Below are positions 8,182 through 16,966 of a stretch of 64,000 nucleotides of DNA, piece by piece; the stretch's first letter is position 1, and each line of letters begins with the position of its first letter. The stretch lies in assembly GCA_910586925.1 (NCBI GenBank), contig CAJUKG010000001.1, positions 281,727 to 345,726 on the forward strand, in the 5' to 3' direction. This DNA comes from an uncultured Christensenellaceae bacterium (GTDB taxonomy: Bacteria; Bacillota; Clostridia; Christensenellales; Pumilibacteraceae). Under the pieces are notes generated by a model. That model was not told the DNA's origin and did not search any database. It saw only the letters and a list, made by a program, of their open reading frames with translations. A program made the position numbers and the translations under genes.

Positions 8182-9103
8182 GAATCATTTGGATAGCCGC
8201 GACGATCTCGAGGACGAGATCAAACGGCTCGAAACGGACGACAATTACATTTCGCGCCCGCAGGTGAACGCGCCGCGTTTGGAAGAAAAAAAGTACACGC
8301 CCGCGAGCGACGAGGCACTCGGATTGCAAGCCGAACGCGAACTCGACGGGTACAGGAAGCAGGGCGAAACGGCTATCCGCGAAAAACGCGACTCCGACGA
8401 AAAGTCCATGCTCGACATGAAAGAGGGTTACGGCGCGAACAGGGACGGCGAACTTTCCAAGCTCGAGGAGAGCTATAACTCGGCAGTGCGCGCAACCGAT
8501 GCGGACGCGATCAAGCGCGGACTCGCGCGGTCGTCTGTTGCGGCGATCGGACGCGCCGAAATAGAAAAGGAATACCTCGCGAAAAACGCAGAGATCTCGG
8601 CGACGTACGGCAAGAAGATAGCGGAGCTTGACAAAGAGATCGCCGCGCTCGACGGCAAGCTGAAAAGCGCGCTCGACGATTTTAATTTGAGCTATGCGAC
8701 GCGACTTAACGAGCGGATAACCGAGCTTAAATCCGAGCGCGACAAGAAAGTCGCCGACGTTGCCGAATACAACAACGATATTCGCGCGAAGCAGGCACAG
8801 CTCGATATGCAGGCGGCGAAAACGCAGAGCGAGCTGTACAGCGCGGCACTCGAGCAAAAGAAGAAAGAGAACTCCATAGAAAATTTTTCCGAAGAACAGC
8901 GCGACGCGATGTACAAATCCATTTACAAGCTGATGGACGAATATCTCGGCGGTATGGACAAGGGCGAGGCTCGGCTCGAACTTATCAATCACAGCCTGTA
9001 TCGCGATCATCTTTCGAGTTATTATTATGCGCGACTTTTCGACAAGTACGGCAGAAGCGAACCCGAAGGCGTGACGATGCGCGACCGCAACAACGGAGTG
9101 TGA
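8162..9103 (+). CDS. Long coiled-coil phage protein
   Basis: 313 residues. AAGGAG lies at 8141-8146, rather far from ATG 8162, so the start is not certain. From residue 60 to about 250 the protein is almost continuous heptad-rich coiled coil (KKIAELDKEIAALDGKLKSAL, then LNERITELKSERDKKV). The C-terminal 60 residues are more globular (MYKSIYKLMDEYLGGMDKG, YYYARLFDKYGRS). It may be an ejection/internal protein or a short tape-measure-like protein; no family is recognised. It sits between the two holin-like genes. Confidence 0.6.
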   Translation: MGNQIFKNHLDSRDDLEDEIKRLETDDNYISRPQVNAPRLEEKKYTPASDEALGLQAERELDGYRKQGETAIREKRDSDEKSMLDMKEGYGANRDGELSKLEESYNSAVRATDADAIKRGLARSSVAAIGRAEIEKEYLAKNAEISATYGKKIAELDKEIAALDGKLKSALDDFNLSYATRLNERITELKSERDKKVADVAEYNNDIRAKQAQLDMQAAKTQSELYSAALEQKKKENSIENFSEEQRDAMYKSIYKLMDEYLGGMDKGEARLELINHSLYRDHLSSYYYARLFDKYGRSEPEGVTMRDRNNGV

Positions 9104-9110
9104 CGTCGGC

Positions 9111-9356
9111 ATGAAACTCAAGGACAGAATAAAGACGGTCGGGTTTTGGGCGGGACTCGTCGGCGCGGTGATACTCATACTCGGCGCGTTCGGCGTGGAG
9201 ATCTCCGACGAAACGGCAAATACAGTCGTGAATGCGGTGTGCTCGCTTCTCGTCGTGTTCGGCATTGTGTCGTCGCCCAAACAGACGCGGGACGACGAAC
9301 AGCCGCAGAGCGACGAACAGCCGCATAGCGGAGAGGACGAAGAAAATATGATGTAA
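9111..9356 (+). CDS. Phi-LC3-type phage holin
   Basis: 81 residues with two membrane segments (about 10-30 and 40-55): FWAGLVGAVILILGAFGVEI and TVVNAVCSLLVVFGIV. The 'KLKDRIKTVGFW' start, a turn after GVEIS, VNAVCSLLVVFGIV and then an acidic hydrophilic tail are typical of the phi-LC3 family of class II holins. The tail here (EQPQSDEQPHSGEDEE) is more acidic than usual. It is the last gene of the phage module and is followed directly by a strong terminator. Confidence 0.85.
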   Translation: MKLKDRIKTVGFWAGLVGAVILILGAFGVEISDETANTVVNAVCSLLVVFGIVSSPKQTRDDEQPQSDEQPHSGEDEENMM

Positions 9357-9361
9357 AGCAG

Positions 9362-9402
9362 GCGGCTTGACGAACGAAGATGCGTTCGGCAAGCCGCTTT
9401 TT
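9362..9402 (+). terminator. Intrinsic terminator closing the phage module
   Basis: GCGGCTTG (9362-9369) pairs with CAAGCCGC (9390-9397) across a 20-base loop and runs into a T stretch. It lies 6 bases after the holin stop. Confidence 0.85.
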
Positions 9403-9471
9403 CAAATTGAAAATCGCGACCGCATTATCGTAAAATCCGCCGTTATCAATCGTCGAAGTTTGCAATATCGC

Positions 9472-9500
9472 TTGATTTTATGATTTACAGGTGATATAAT
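9472..9500 (+). promoter_or_regulatory. SigA-type promoter for the M60 peptidase gene
   Basis: TTGATT (9472-9477), 17-base spacer, TATAAT (9495-9500). The coding start is 129 bases downstream, leaving a 5' leader of about 120 bases without an obvious riboswitch. Confidence 0.7.
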
Positions 9501-9628
9501 GACTGTGTGCCGAAATATCGTAATACCGAAATATGTAAGAGATTCGGTCGTATATCGCGGCAACAAGATCGACATATCATTTTCAATTACGCAAATCGAA
9601 AATTTCTTTTGCGTGAACGGAGGTAATT

Positions 9629-12600
9629 GTGGCGGATAAGAATACCACTTCCAAACCCACGGCAGGAAAACCTACTGCGCCCGCGGCAAAGCCCGCGACG
9701 ACGGCACGGACGACGCCCGCGGCAAAACCCGCGACGACGGCTCGGACGACGCCTGCGGCAAAACCCGCGACGACGGCTCGGACGACGCCCGCGGCAAAAC
9801 CCGCGACGACGGATACGGCAAAACCGACGGCACAGCCTGCCGCGCGGAAAGCGGTGCTCACCGAAACGGTGTCGAACGGCTCGGCGGCGGTAAAGCCGAG
9901 CGCGAGCGAGAAACCCGCGGACAAAAAAGCGGCGGGTGAGAACACGGCAGATAAAAACGCGAAAGCGCAGGGCGGCAAGAGCAAAGCGGCGGCATACGTT
10001 GCCGAAAACGGCGGCAAGGTCAAGCAGAAAAAGAACTCGCCGCGCGCCGTAATAGCCGAAGCGAAGCGCAAGAAAGCCGAGGGTAACGGCGACGGCAATG
10101 CTCCCGTCGGCGCGAGAGAACTCGAGCTTAACACCAAGCTCATCATCACCATGGCGGTGACGGTGCTTTTCGTGATACTGTTTATCGTTATAATCGCGCT
10201 CGCCGCGGTCAGTTGCAGTCATCGCGAATATCTTTCGCATATATACAAAAATCCTTATCCCACGACGACGCGGGCGGGAGTACATAGCGAATATCTCGGC
10301 GAAGTGCCGCGCAGCGTTCCCAAAGAAACGCAAGACGGCGGACTGCCGTCGGGTTATCCCGCTTACGGCAAATCGTTGGGCAACGTGCTCGGCGGCGACG
10401 AAGCGAAAGTAAACGCGCGTAACGCCATTATACACGAAAGCAACATGCTTTGCGCCACCGGAACCGCCAATGCGGGAAGCGGCGGCGGTTACAATATAAT
10501 CAAGGCGAACGGCGCGCTGTATAACGGCGACGAGCCTGCGCTCGACGAAAACGGAAATCCGCGCAAGCTGTACAAACACTCGGCGGCAGTCGGTATGTAC
10601 GGCGGCGACGTTGCGGACGACGAGCCGGGCATCGTCAAGCGCGTAACGTTCAAGCCCCGTCAGTATACGAGCTATTACGACGTGACGGGTGTTTACGCGC
10701 CCGCGGGCGAGGTCGTCAAGGTCGAGATCTCCGAAGAAGACATGAACGCGACGGGCGGTATAGTGGTGCATATCGGTCAAGCACTCTATAACGGTCAGGC
10801 GAACAATATCTGGGCGGGCAAGAACGCCATGAACAGAATGCCCGTCATTCTCAACACGCTCGCGCTCAACAAAAACACGATGACGCTCAATAACGGCGTG
10901 TACACAGGGTACGTGGGGTCGTTCCTCGGCGGACCGATTTACGTACGCGACGAACGCGTGACTTTCTCCGTCACCATTTCGGGCGGCGTGAGATATTCGC
11001 ACTTCATTCTCGGCTACACGACGCCAGAAGAATTTGCGGAGAACGCGAAGTCGTCCGCGCCGATGTTCGATCTCGAAGTATGGGATAACGGCGTGCTTCA
11101 TTCCGGTCCTGTCGTTTATGCCAAGAAATTCACTTACGACGAGCTGTATAAAGCCGCGGTGCTGTGGGATAAGATCGCGCTCGTTTCCACGCAGGTAACG
11201 ACGCAAGGCATTGTATTCCTGTACGATCCGTTCGTGGCGGCGGGTGCCGCCGTCGCGTTCCCCGGCCGGCGGTCTGTCAACTGCCCTATGGGCTGGATGA
11301 GCAGTTCGCTTAACTGCGACGCGTTCGTAAACGGCGGGTCGTGGGGCAACATGCACGAGTATAACCACAACTTCCAAAGCGGTTGGGGCAGAGGCAGCGG
11401 CGGAGAGGTCACAAACAACGCGCTCAACCTCGTTTCGTACAGCTTGTTTACTCGCATATCGGGGTCGCGCGGTATCGGCGACTACGGCGCGTCCGGTCTG
11501 TCCGGCTGGAACAGATATACTTCGCCGTCCTGGGCTACTTCGCAGGCGATACGTTACGACGGAGTGGGGAGAGCCAACGATTTGAGCGTGTATGCGGCGG
11601 TATTGCACAGCTTCGGACAGAAGAAATTCATAGATTCCATACATACGCAACGCAACAATAAGTACGGAATGAGTCCGGACGGATGGTGCAAAGGCGTATC
11701 CGATGCCGTCGGATATAATATGTCGTACTACTTCAAGGATCTCGTCGGCTACGGCATATCTTCGGCGGCGGAAACCGCGATCGCCGAAAAGAACTATCCG
11801 ATGTTCGTGCCGATTTCGTCGGTGTTCCAAACGGGACGGGTGATCTCGTCGGGCGACGGCGAGTACAAGATCACAACGGCACAGCCGTACAAGATCAAGT
11901 ACGGCGAGCCGTTCGATATAGACCTTCGCAAGTATGCCGCCGAGGGCGGAATGTATGAGAGCGGAAGTCTTATATACCCCGAAGGCTTTACGATCGAGAT
12001 AAAGAATATCACGCAGCCCGCAAACGGCAGGATCGAAGTCAAAGACGCCGCAAACGGCATTTTCACTTACACCCCTTCTTCGGAATTGAGGTCGGGCGAG
12101 ATAGTCGTTACGCTCGGCATTACGAAGAACGACGGAGCGTTCTCCGTCGGCGACGCCAAACTGATAATCGAATTGGAGCAGACTCACGAGTTCGATGAAT
12201 TCATACTCGAGCGCACGTCGTACGCGTACAGTGCGGATAAAATGTATTCCACCGCGACGGCGGCATACGATGCGGGTTATGCAGGCTATTCCGAGAAGCT
12301 CGATGGCGATAACATCAATCCCACGCAAAACTGCAATACCGATATTTGGGTGCCGACGCCGAGCGAGAATGCCGTTCTCGAAGTTCGCGGCAAACTTTAT
12401 GTGGCTGCGGACGGAAAATACCGCATCGCGCTTCGCGGCAGACACGACGCCGCACTGTATCTGTCGTTCGACGGAGGAAAAAACTACGAGCTTGCGGTGG
12501 ACATGAAGAATCCGTCGAATGACTATAATTTCCTCGAAGGCAATTACCGCGATTACGACAACCTCAAAACAGGTCAGTGGATATATTATAAATCGGTATT

Positions 12601-13591
12601 GCTCGTGACGAAGGCGAACTGCTTTATAGGCGTAGGCTGGGGCAAGTTCGAACCGCCCAACGGCGTAATAGACGAGGACGGCAATCTCGTCGGCGGCGGG
12701 GAAGAAACGATAAGCGTCGACTTTGCGACGGCGTACAGGGCGAATTACGAGTTCCCTTCGGCGGAGTTCGTCACCGATTACTTCTATACCCGCGAATATT
12801 CTTACGGTTACGCGTACAAGAATATCGCGAACAAAAATCAAACGATATTGTCCGCGAAATACACGCCGTATAACGCAAACCGCGACAAGCTCGAAAATCT
12901 CGTCGACGGCAACAAGGACGGCACATATATTCACACGCGCGGATCGGTGTCGATCACCAATCCGTTCGAGGTGGTTATAGACATGGGCGAGCGCGGTTCG
13001 GCGAACAGTATGGTCATCACGAGCCAGCAACGGTCCGACTTGAAAGTGGCGCAGTCGTTCACGCTGTACGGCAGCGACGACGGCGAAAACTTCTTTGTCG
13101 TAGGCGACTTCGTCGACGCGCCCAATAACGGCAGAGTGGTGTCCGTGCAGTTCGATACCGCGAGCTTCAGATATTACAAGCTCGTCGTAACGAAGTCAAT
13201 GGGCGGCTTCCTCATAATCACCGACATAGAGCTTGCGGAAGTGTACAACGTGCCGAACGGGAAACTGCACGCGCCCGACTCGAATATATTCAGGTATGCG
13301 GGCGAGTGGACGACGGAGTCCGGTCTTTCGGAGTTCGGTCACAAGTTTGTCGGCAGGCATGATTCCGAACAGTATTTCTCGTTCACGGGCAATCGTTTCG
13401 CGCTGTTCGTAAGCGGCGATTACGAGGTGGAAGTGGACGGAGAGATCGTAACAAGCAGCAGGAACGACGGCGGCACGCTGCCGCAATTCCTGTCGCCCGT
13501 ACTCGATAACGGCACGCACTATGTCACGCTGCGGTGCAATAGCGACGGCGTGAGGTTCGAAGCGGCGGTCACGTGGAGCGCGGCGGAATGA
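9629..13591 (+). CDS. Membrane-anchored M60-like (mucin-type) metallopeptidase with PA14-like and discoidin-like domains
   Basis: 1320 residues from GTG 9629 (ACGGAGGT upstream). Residues 1-165 are Ala/Lys/Pro/Thr-rich and presumably cytoplasmic; residues 170-195 form a single membrane span (LIITMAVTVLFVILFIVIIA). The zinc site is HEYNH at 576-580 with a candidate third ligand E593 (GGEVTNN), the HExxH...E gluzincin pattern of M60 peptidases, which cleave mucin-type glycoproteins. About residues 870-1010 resemble a PA14-type carbohydrate-binding domain and about 1080-1210 an F5/8C (CBM32) domain. The predicted topology puts catalysis outside the cell. It has its own promoter and terminator, so it is probably a single-gene unit. 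Substrate is inferred from family. Confidence 0.85.
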   Translation: MADKNTTSKPTAGKPTAPAAKPATTARTTPAAKPATTARTTPAAKPATTARTTPAAKPATTDTAKPTAQPAARKAVLTETVSNGSAAVKPSASEKPADKKAAGENTADKNAKAQGGKSKAAAYVAENGGKVKQKKNSPRAVIAEAKRKKAEGNGDGNAPVGARELELNTKLIITMAVTVLFVILFIVIIALAAVSCSHREYLSHIYKNPYPTTTRAGVHSEYLGEVPRSVPKETQDGGLPSGYPAYGKSLGNVLGGDEAKVNARNAIIHESNMLCATGTANAGSGGGYNIIKANGALYNGDEPALDENGNPRKLYKHSAAVGMYGGDVADDEPGIVKRVTFKPRQYTSYYDVTGVYAPAGEVVKVEISEEDMNATGGIVVHIGQALYNGQANNIWAGKNAMNRMPVILNTLALNKNTMTLNNGVYTGYVGSFLGGPIYVRDERVTFSVTISGGVRYSHFILGYTTPEEFAENAKSSAPMFDLEVWDNGVLHSGPVVYAKKFTYDELYKAAVLWDKIALVSTQVTTQGIVFLYDPFVAAGAAVAFPGRRSVNCPMGWMSSSLNCDAFVNGGSWGNMHEYNHNFQSGWGRGSGGEVTNNALNLVSYSLFTRISGSRGIGDYGASGLSGWNRYTSPSWATSQAIRYDGVGRANDLSVYAAVLHSFGQKKFIDSIHTQRNNKYGMSPDGWCKGVSDAVGYNMSYYFKDLVGYGISSAAETAIAEKNYPMFVPISSVFQTGRVISSGDGEYKITTAQPYKIKYGEPFDIDLRKYAAEGGMYESGSLIYPEGFTIEIKNITQPANGRIEVKDAANGIFTYTPSSELRSGEIVVTLGITKNDGAFSVGDAKLIIELEQTHEFDEFILERTSYAYSADKMYSTATAAYDAGYAGYSEKLDGDNINPTQNCNTDIWVPTPSENAVLEVRGKLYVAADGKYRIALRGRHDAALYLSFDGGKNYELAVDMKNPSNDYNFLEGNYRDYDNLKTGQWIYYKSVLLVTKANCFIGVGWGKFEPPNGVIDEDGNLVGGGEETISVDFATAYRANYEFPSAEFVTDYFYTREYSYGYAYKNIANKNQTILSAKYTPYNANRDKLENLVDGNKDGTYIHTRGSVSITNPFEVVIDMGERGSANSMVITSQQRSDLKVAQSFTLYGSDDGENFFVVGDFVDAPNNGRVVSVQFDTASFRYYKLVVTKSMGGFLIITDIELAEVYNVPNGKLHAPDSNIFRYAGEWTTESGLSEFGHKFVGRHDSEQYFSFTGNRFALFVSGDYEVEVDGEIVTSSRNDGGTLPQFLSPVLDNGTHYVTLRCNSDGVRFEAAVTWSAAE
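9680..9823 (+). repeat. 36-base in-frame tandem repeat (PAAKPATTARTT)
   Basis: Three nearly identical 36-base units at 9680, 9716 and 9752, then a decaying fourth at 9788, encode PAAKPATTARTT in the N-terminal tail of the M60 protein. Units differ by only one to three bases, so copy number may vary between strains. Confidence 0.85.
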
Positions 13592-13632
13592 CGCGCGATA
13601 ACGCTCGCCGTTTGATTTAATGGGTGGATTGC

Positions 13633-13664
13633 AAAACCCGTACCGCGGTTGCGGTGCGGGTTTT
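13633..13664 (+). terminator. Intrinsic terminator after the M60 gene
   Basis: AAAACCCGTACCGC (13633-13646) pairs with GCGGTGCGGGTTTT (13651-13664) across a GGTT loop. The A and T runs on both sides would let it work in both directions. Confidence 0.85.
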
Positions 13665-13729
13665 GTCGCGAATATGTGCGAAACGTATCCGAATAAACAA
13701 CTAATCGGCGGTTTTTTCTGCGTTTTCTC

Positions 13730-13758
13730 TTGCAATCGACGAAAATATATGGTACAAT
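13730..13758 (+). promoter_or_regulatory. SigA-type promoter for the phosphorelay operon
   Basis: TTGCAA (13730-13735), 17-base spacer, TACAAT (13753-13758). It precedes the hybrid kinase start by about 130 bases. Confidence 0.7.
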
Positions 13759-13888
13759 AAAACATATCGGCAATATCGCAAGAACGGTGATCGTCGAATA
13801 TATAACGAAACGGATAAGCAGGCTGTGCTTGTGATATGGTTTGCGATATAATAATACAGATTTGCAACACTCGCTACGGAGGGCGTAC

Positions 13889-16800
13889 ATGCAGTTCAAG
13901 AGAAAAGTTCAATATGCGATAATAATCGCCGTAAGCGTAATTGCGGTTTTGGTCACTTCCATACTGTATGCCGTATTTACGAACAACTATATTTTTACGG
14001 AGAGCAAAGAGCATTTAACGGAGATATACAGCCAAATACGCACGACTTTTGCGCAGTCTGTCGAAAACAACCGCAAACTTTTGCGCGGCTGGGATAATAT
14101 CGTGGAACAGGCGGTGAAGAATATCACCGACGCGAATGCGAACGGCGATGCGAAGACCGCCGACAGCAGAAACGACGAATTCGTCGAGTTTATGTTAGAC
14201 CAAAAAGAAGAATGGGGCTTTACCAACTTCTACTTCATAGGCAACGAGTCGGAAGTGGAAGCAGACGAAAACGGCTTTGTACATTCCGTGGACGTCGTCG
14301 GCGTTTGCGACGAAAACGACGACGTGGCGGAGTTCCGCATACGCCGCAGCTTGCGGGAACTTCTCAATGACGATAAGGGCGGCGTCGTCGGCACGCGCGA
14401 AAATTACGACGGCAAATTCATGCTTTTTGCGGTGCGAGTAAAAACGCCGCAAAATTATTTGGGCAAGATAGATTACACCGCGATAGGCTTGAGTTTCACG
14501 TCGGAAGCAATGCTCAATCTTCTCACGCTCGAGGCGTACGGCGGAAGCGGACAGTTTTACATAGCGTTGGCGGACGGCACGGTGCTGTTGCAAAAGCACA
14601 ACGAGTCGCACGCCGAAGTGAACAATGTTTTCGATCATTTGAGAGATGACGATATACATATCGGCAACGGAAAAGACGTCGATAAGATCATTGCCGATTG
14701 GACTGTGGACGCGAACGGCAAACAGACGACCGATACCGTCGTCATCAACGAGGACGGAATAGAATATTATTTGTCGTACATGCCCATTCCGTTCGGGGAT
14801 TGGATGCTCGTCGGCGTCATTCCCCGCGACGCGGTCAACGACAGCATGAATATGTTCCGCTCGGTCACCATTCTCGTCATGGCGTTGATATTCGTTCTCG
14901 TCGCGGCTGCCGTGGCATGGGTGCTCATCAGCGCGAGCCGCCAGCGGTACAAGGAAAAATCGCTCGAAGTGCAGTCGCGCGAAAACTTGCTCGACATACT
15001 CACACTCAATTCCAACGACATATTCGTCATGTTTTCGTCGTCCACGTTTGTCGCGGATTACGTCGATTCCAACGTGACGAACGTGCTCGGTTTGCAGGCG
15101 GATAAAGTGAAAGCGGACGTACGTTCGCTGTTCTCGACGATTGTCGACGACGGGAGTAAAGAGCTGCCGAGCGTCGAGTCGCTCAAAGAAGCCATGGAAG
15201 AAGTGGACGAAGGCAAGACGTGGGAAGAAGACCTTCGCATGCGCAACGTCGTCACGGGCGACGAGTATTGGTTCCACGTGTCGCTGTATCGCATGGACGT
15301 CAACGGGAAGGGCGATATATTCGTGCTTATGTTCTCGGACAGAACGGACGATCGCAGTATGCGTATCAGCCTCGAAGAAGCGTTGCAGATAGCCAAGAAT
15401 GCGAACGAAGCCAAGAGCAACTTCCTTTCCAACATGTCGCACGATATTCGCACGCCGATGAACGCCATTATCGGTTATGCGACGTTGCTCGCAAAGGACG
15501 CGGAAAATCCCGACCGCGTGCGCGAGTACACGCACAAGATCACATATTCCGGTCAGCACCTGTTGAGCCTTATAAACGACGTGCTCGACATGAGCAAGAT
15601 AGAGAGCGGCAAGACTTCGCTCAATATGGAGCAGTTCAATTTCCCCGAGTTCGTGGAAGAACTGTATTCCATGATGATCGCGCAGACCAATGCGAAGAAG
15701 CAGCATTTCGACGTGCACACGAAAGGCAGTATGCCCGAGTTTGTCAACGGCGACAAGCTCCGCCTCAATCAAATCATGCTCAATATCCTGTCCAACGCCT
15801 GCAAGTACACCCCCAACGGCGGGACTATTTCGTTGCGTATCGAGGCTATGAAGCAAAAAGTGCATCACCATGCGCACCTCAAGTTCATAGTGGAAGACAG
15901 CGGCGTCGGCATGAGTAAGGAATACATCAAGACTATTTTCGATCCGTTCAGCCGCGAAACGACGTCTATGACGAAAGGCGTGCAGGGCACCGGGCTCGGC
16001 ATGGCGATAACGAAGAACATAGTCGACCTGATGGGCGGCGTGATCTCGGTGGAGAGCGAACTCGGCAAAGGCAGTACGTTTACAGTCGAGCTTGAGCTTG
16101 CCGTGTGCGAGCCGCCCGACGACGACGCCGATTTCTGGCAGCGTTACAACGTCACGCGCGTGCTCGTCGTGGACGACGAAGAAGACGTGTGCGTGGACAT
16201 AAAAGAGCTTATGGCGGATACGGGCGTAGACGTCGAATACGCGACGAGCGGCAAAGCCGCAGTCGCCGCGGTCAAACGCTCGATCAAGGAAGATAGCAAC
16301 TATCATATAGTCATACTCGATTGGAAAATGCCGGGCATGGACGGCGTGGAAACGGCGCGGCAGATCCGCAAGATCGTGGATCGCGACATTCCGATCATGG
16401 TACTCACGTCGTACACGTTCGACGAGATAGAAGAAGACGCGCGGTCGGCGGGCATAGACATGTTCCTTTCCAAACCGTTCTTCGTGTCCAACTTCAAACG
16501 CGCCGTGCAGCAGATCAGAAGCGACGGCATGTCGGCGGACATAGAACCGCAGGACGAGAATGCGGACATTTCGGGACTTAAAGTGCTCGCGGCGGAGGAC
16601 AACGACATCAACGCCGAGATACTTTGCGAACTTCTCGATATAGAAGGCGTGGAGTGCGATATAGCGTGCAACGGCGAAGAAGCGGTCAAGAAGTTCGAAG
16701 CGTCGAAGCCGGGGTATTACGATCTGATATTCATGGACATACAAATGCCAGTGATGAACGGATACGAAGCCGCGCGGACTATACGCGCAAGCTCGCACCA

Positions 16801-16966
16801 AAGCGCGAAGACCATACCCATTATCGCGATGACTGCCAATGCGTTCGACGACGACGTGCGCGCCGCACTCGACGCGGGCATGGTGGCGCACCTCGCAAAG
16901 CCGATCGACATGGATATGCTCAAGCAAACGGTAATCAAATTTTGTAAAAAGAACAAGGACGAATAA
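13889..16966 (+). CDS. Hybrid sensor histidine kinase with two receiver domains
   Basis: 1025 residues from ATG 13889 (GGAGGG upstream; an in-frame ATG at 13841 lacks a site). Order: TM1 (about 9-31), an extracellular sensor region of about 290 residues (Cache-like size), TM2 (about 325-350), a PAS-like region (about 365-490), HisKA with phospho-acceptor H518 in SHDIRTPMNAIIGY, an ATPase domain (GTGLGMAITKNIVDLMGG), receiver 1 with D811 (LDWKMPGMDG) and receiver 2 with D950 (FMDIQMPVMNG). It overlaps the next gene as TAATG. With the Hpt protein encoded downstream this forms a multistep His-Asp-His-Asp relay. The signal is unknown. Confidence 0.9.
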   Translation: MQFKRKVQYAIIIAVSVIAVLVTSILYAVFTNNYIFTESKEHLTEIYSQIRTTFAQSVENNRKLLRGWDNIVEQAVKNITDANANGDAKTADSRNDEFVEFMLDQKEEWGFTNFYFIGNESEVEADENGFVHSVDVVGVCDENDDVAEFRIRRSLRELLNDDKGGVVGTRENYDGKFMLFAVRVKTPQNYLGKIDYTAIGLSFTSEAMLNLLTLEAYGGSGQFYIALADGTVLLQKHNESHAEVNNVFDHLRDDDIHIGNGKDVDKIIADWTVDANGKQTTDTVVINEDGIEYYLSYMPIPFGDWMLVGVIPRDAVNDSMNMFRSVTILVMALIFVLVAAAVAWVLISASRQRYKEKSLEVQSRENLLDILTLNSNDIFVMFSSSTFVADYVDSNVTNVLGLQADKVKADVRSLFSTIVDDGSKELPSVESLKEAMEEVDEGKTWEEDLRMRNVVTGDEYWFHVSLYRMDVNGKGDIFVLMFSDRTDDRSMRISLEEALQIAKNANEAKSNFLSNMSHDIRTPMNAIIGYATLLAKDAENPDRVREYTHKITYSGQHLLSLINDVLDMSKIESGKTSLNMEQFNFPEFVEELYSMMIAQTNAKKQHFDVHTKGSMPEFVNGDKLRLNQIMLNILSNACKYTPNGGTISLRIEAMKQKVHHHAHLKFIVEDSGVGMSKEYIKTIFDPFSRETTSMTKGVQGTGLGMAITKNIVDLMGGVISVESELGKGSTFTVELELAVCEPPDDDADFWQRYNVTRVLVVDDEEDVCVDIKELMADTGVDVEYATSGKAAVAAVKRSIKEDSNYHIVILDWKMPGMDGVETARQIRKIVDRDIPIMVLTSYTFDEIEEDARSAGIDMFLSKPFFVSNFKRAVQQIRSDGMSADIEPQDENADISGLKVLAAEDNDINAEILCELLDIEGVECDIACNGEEAVKKFEASKPGYYDLIFMDIQMPVMNGYEAARTIRASSHQSAKTIPIIAMTANAFDDDVRAALDAGMVAHLAKPIDMDMLKQTVIKFCKKNKDE

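Noticed and set aside
9357..9628. Phage attachment site at the right edge of the phage module
   Set aside because: No integrase, tRNA gene or direct repeat partner can be seen in this window, so no att core can be supported.
9680..9823. Regular 36-base repeats suggestive of a CRISPR array
   Set aside because: The units are directly adjacent without spacers, in frame with the M60 gene, and encode a regular PAAKPATTARTT peptide repeat.
9587..13030. Very long minus-strand reading frame (over 1100 codons) opposite the M60 gene, and similar long antisense frames opposite the hybrid kinase, purL and GH3 genes
   Set aside because: They mirror the GC-rich codon use of the plus-strand genes, are rich in Arg/His, have no ribosome sites and no recognisable domains, while the plus-strand frames encode clear protein families.
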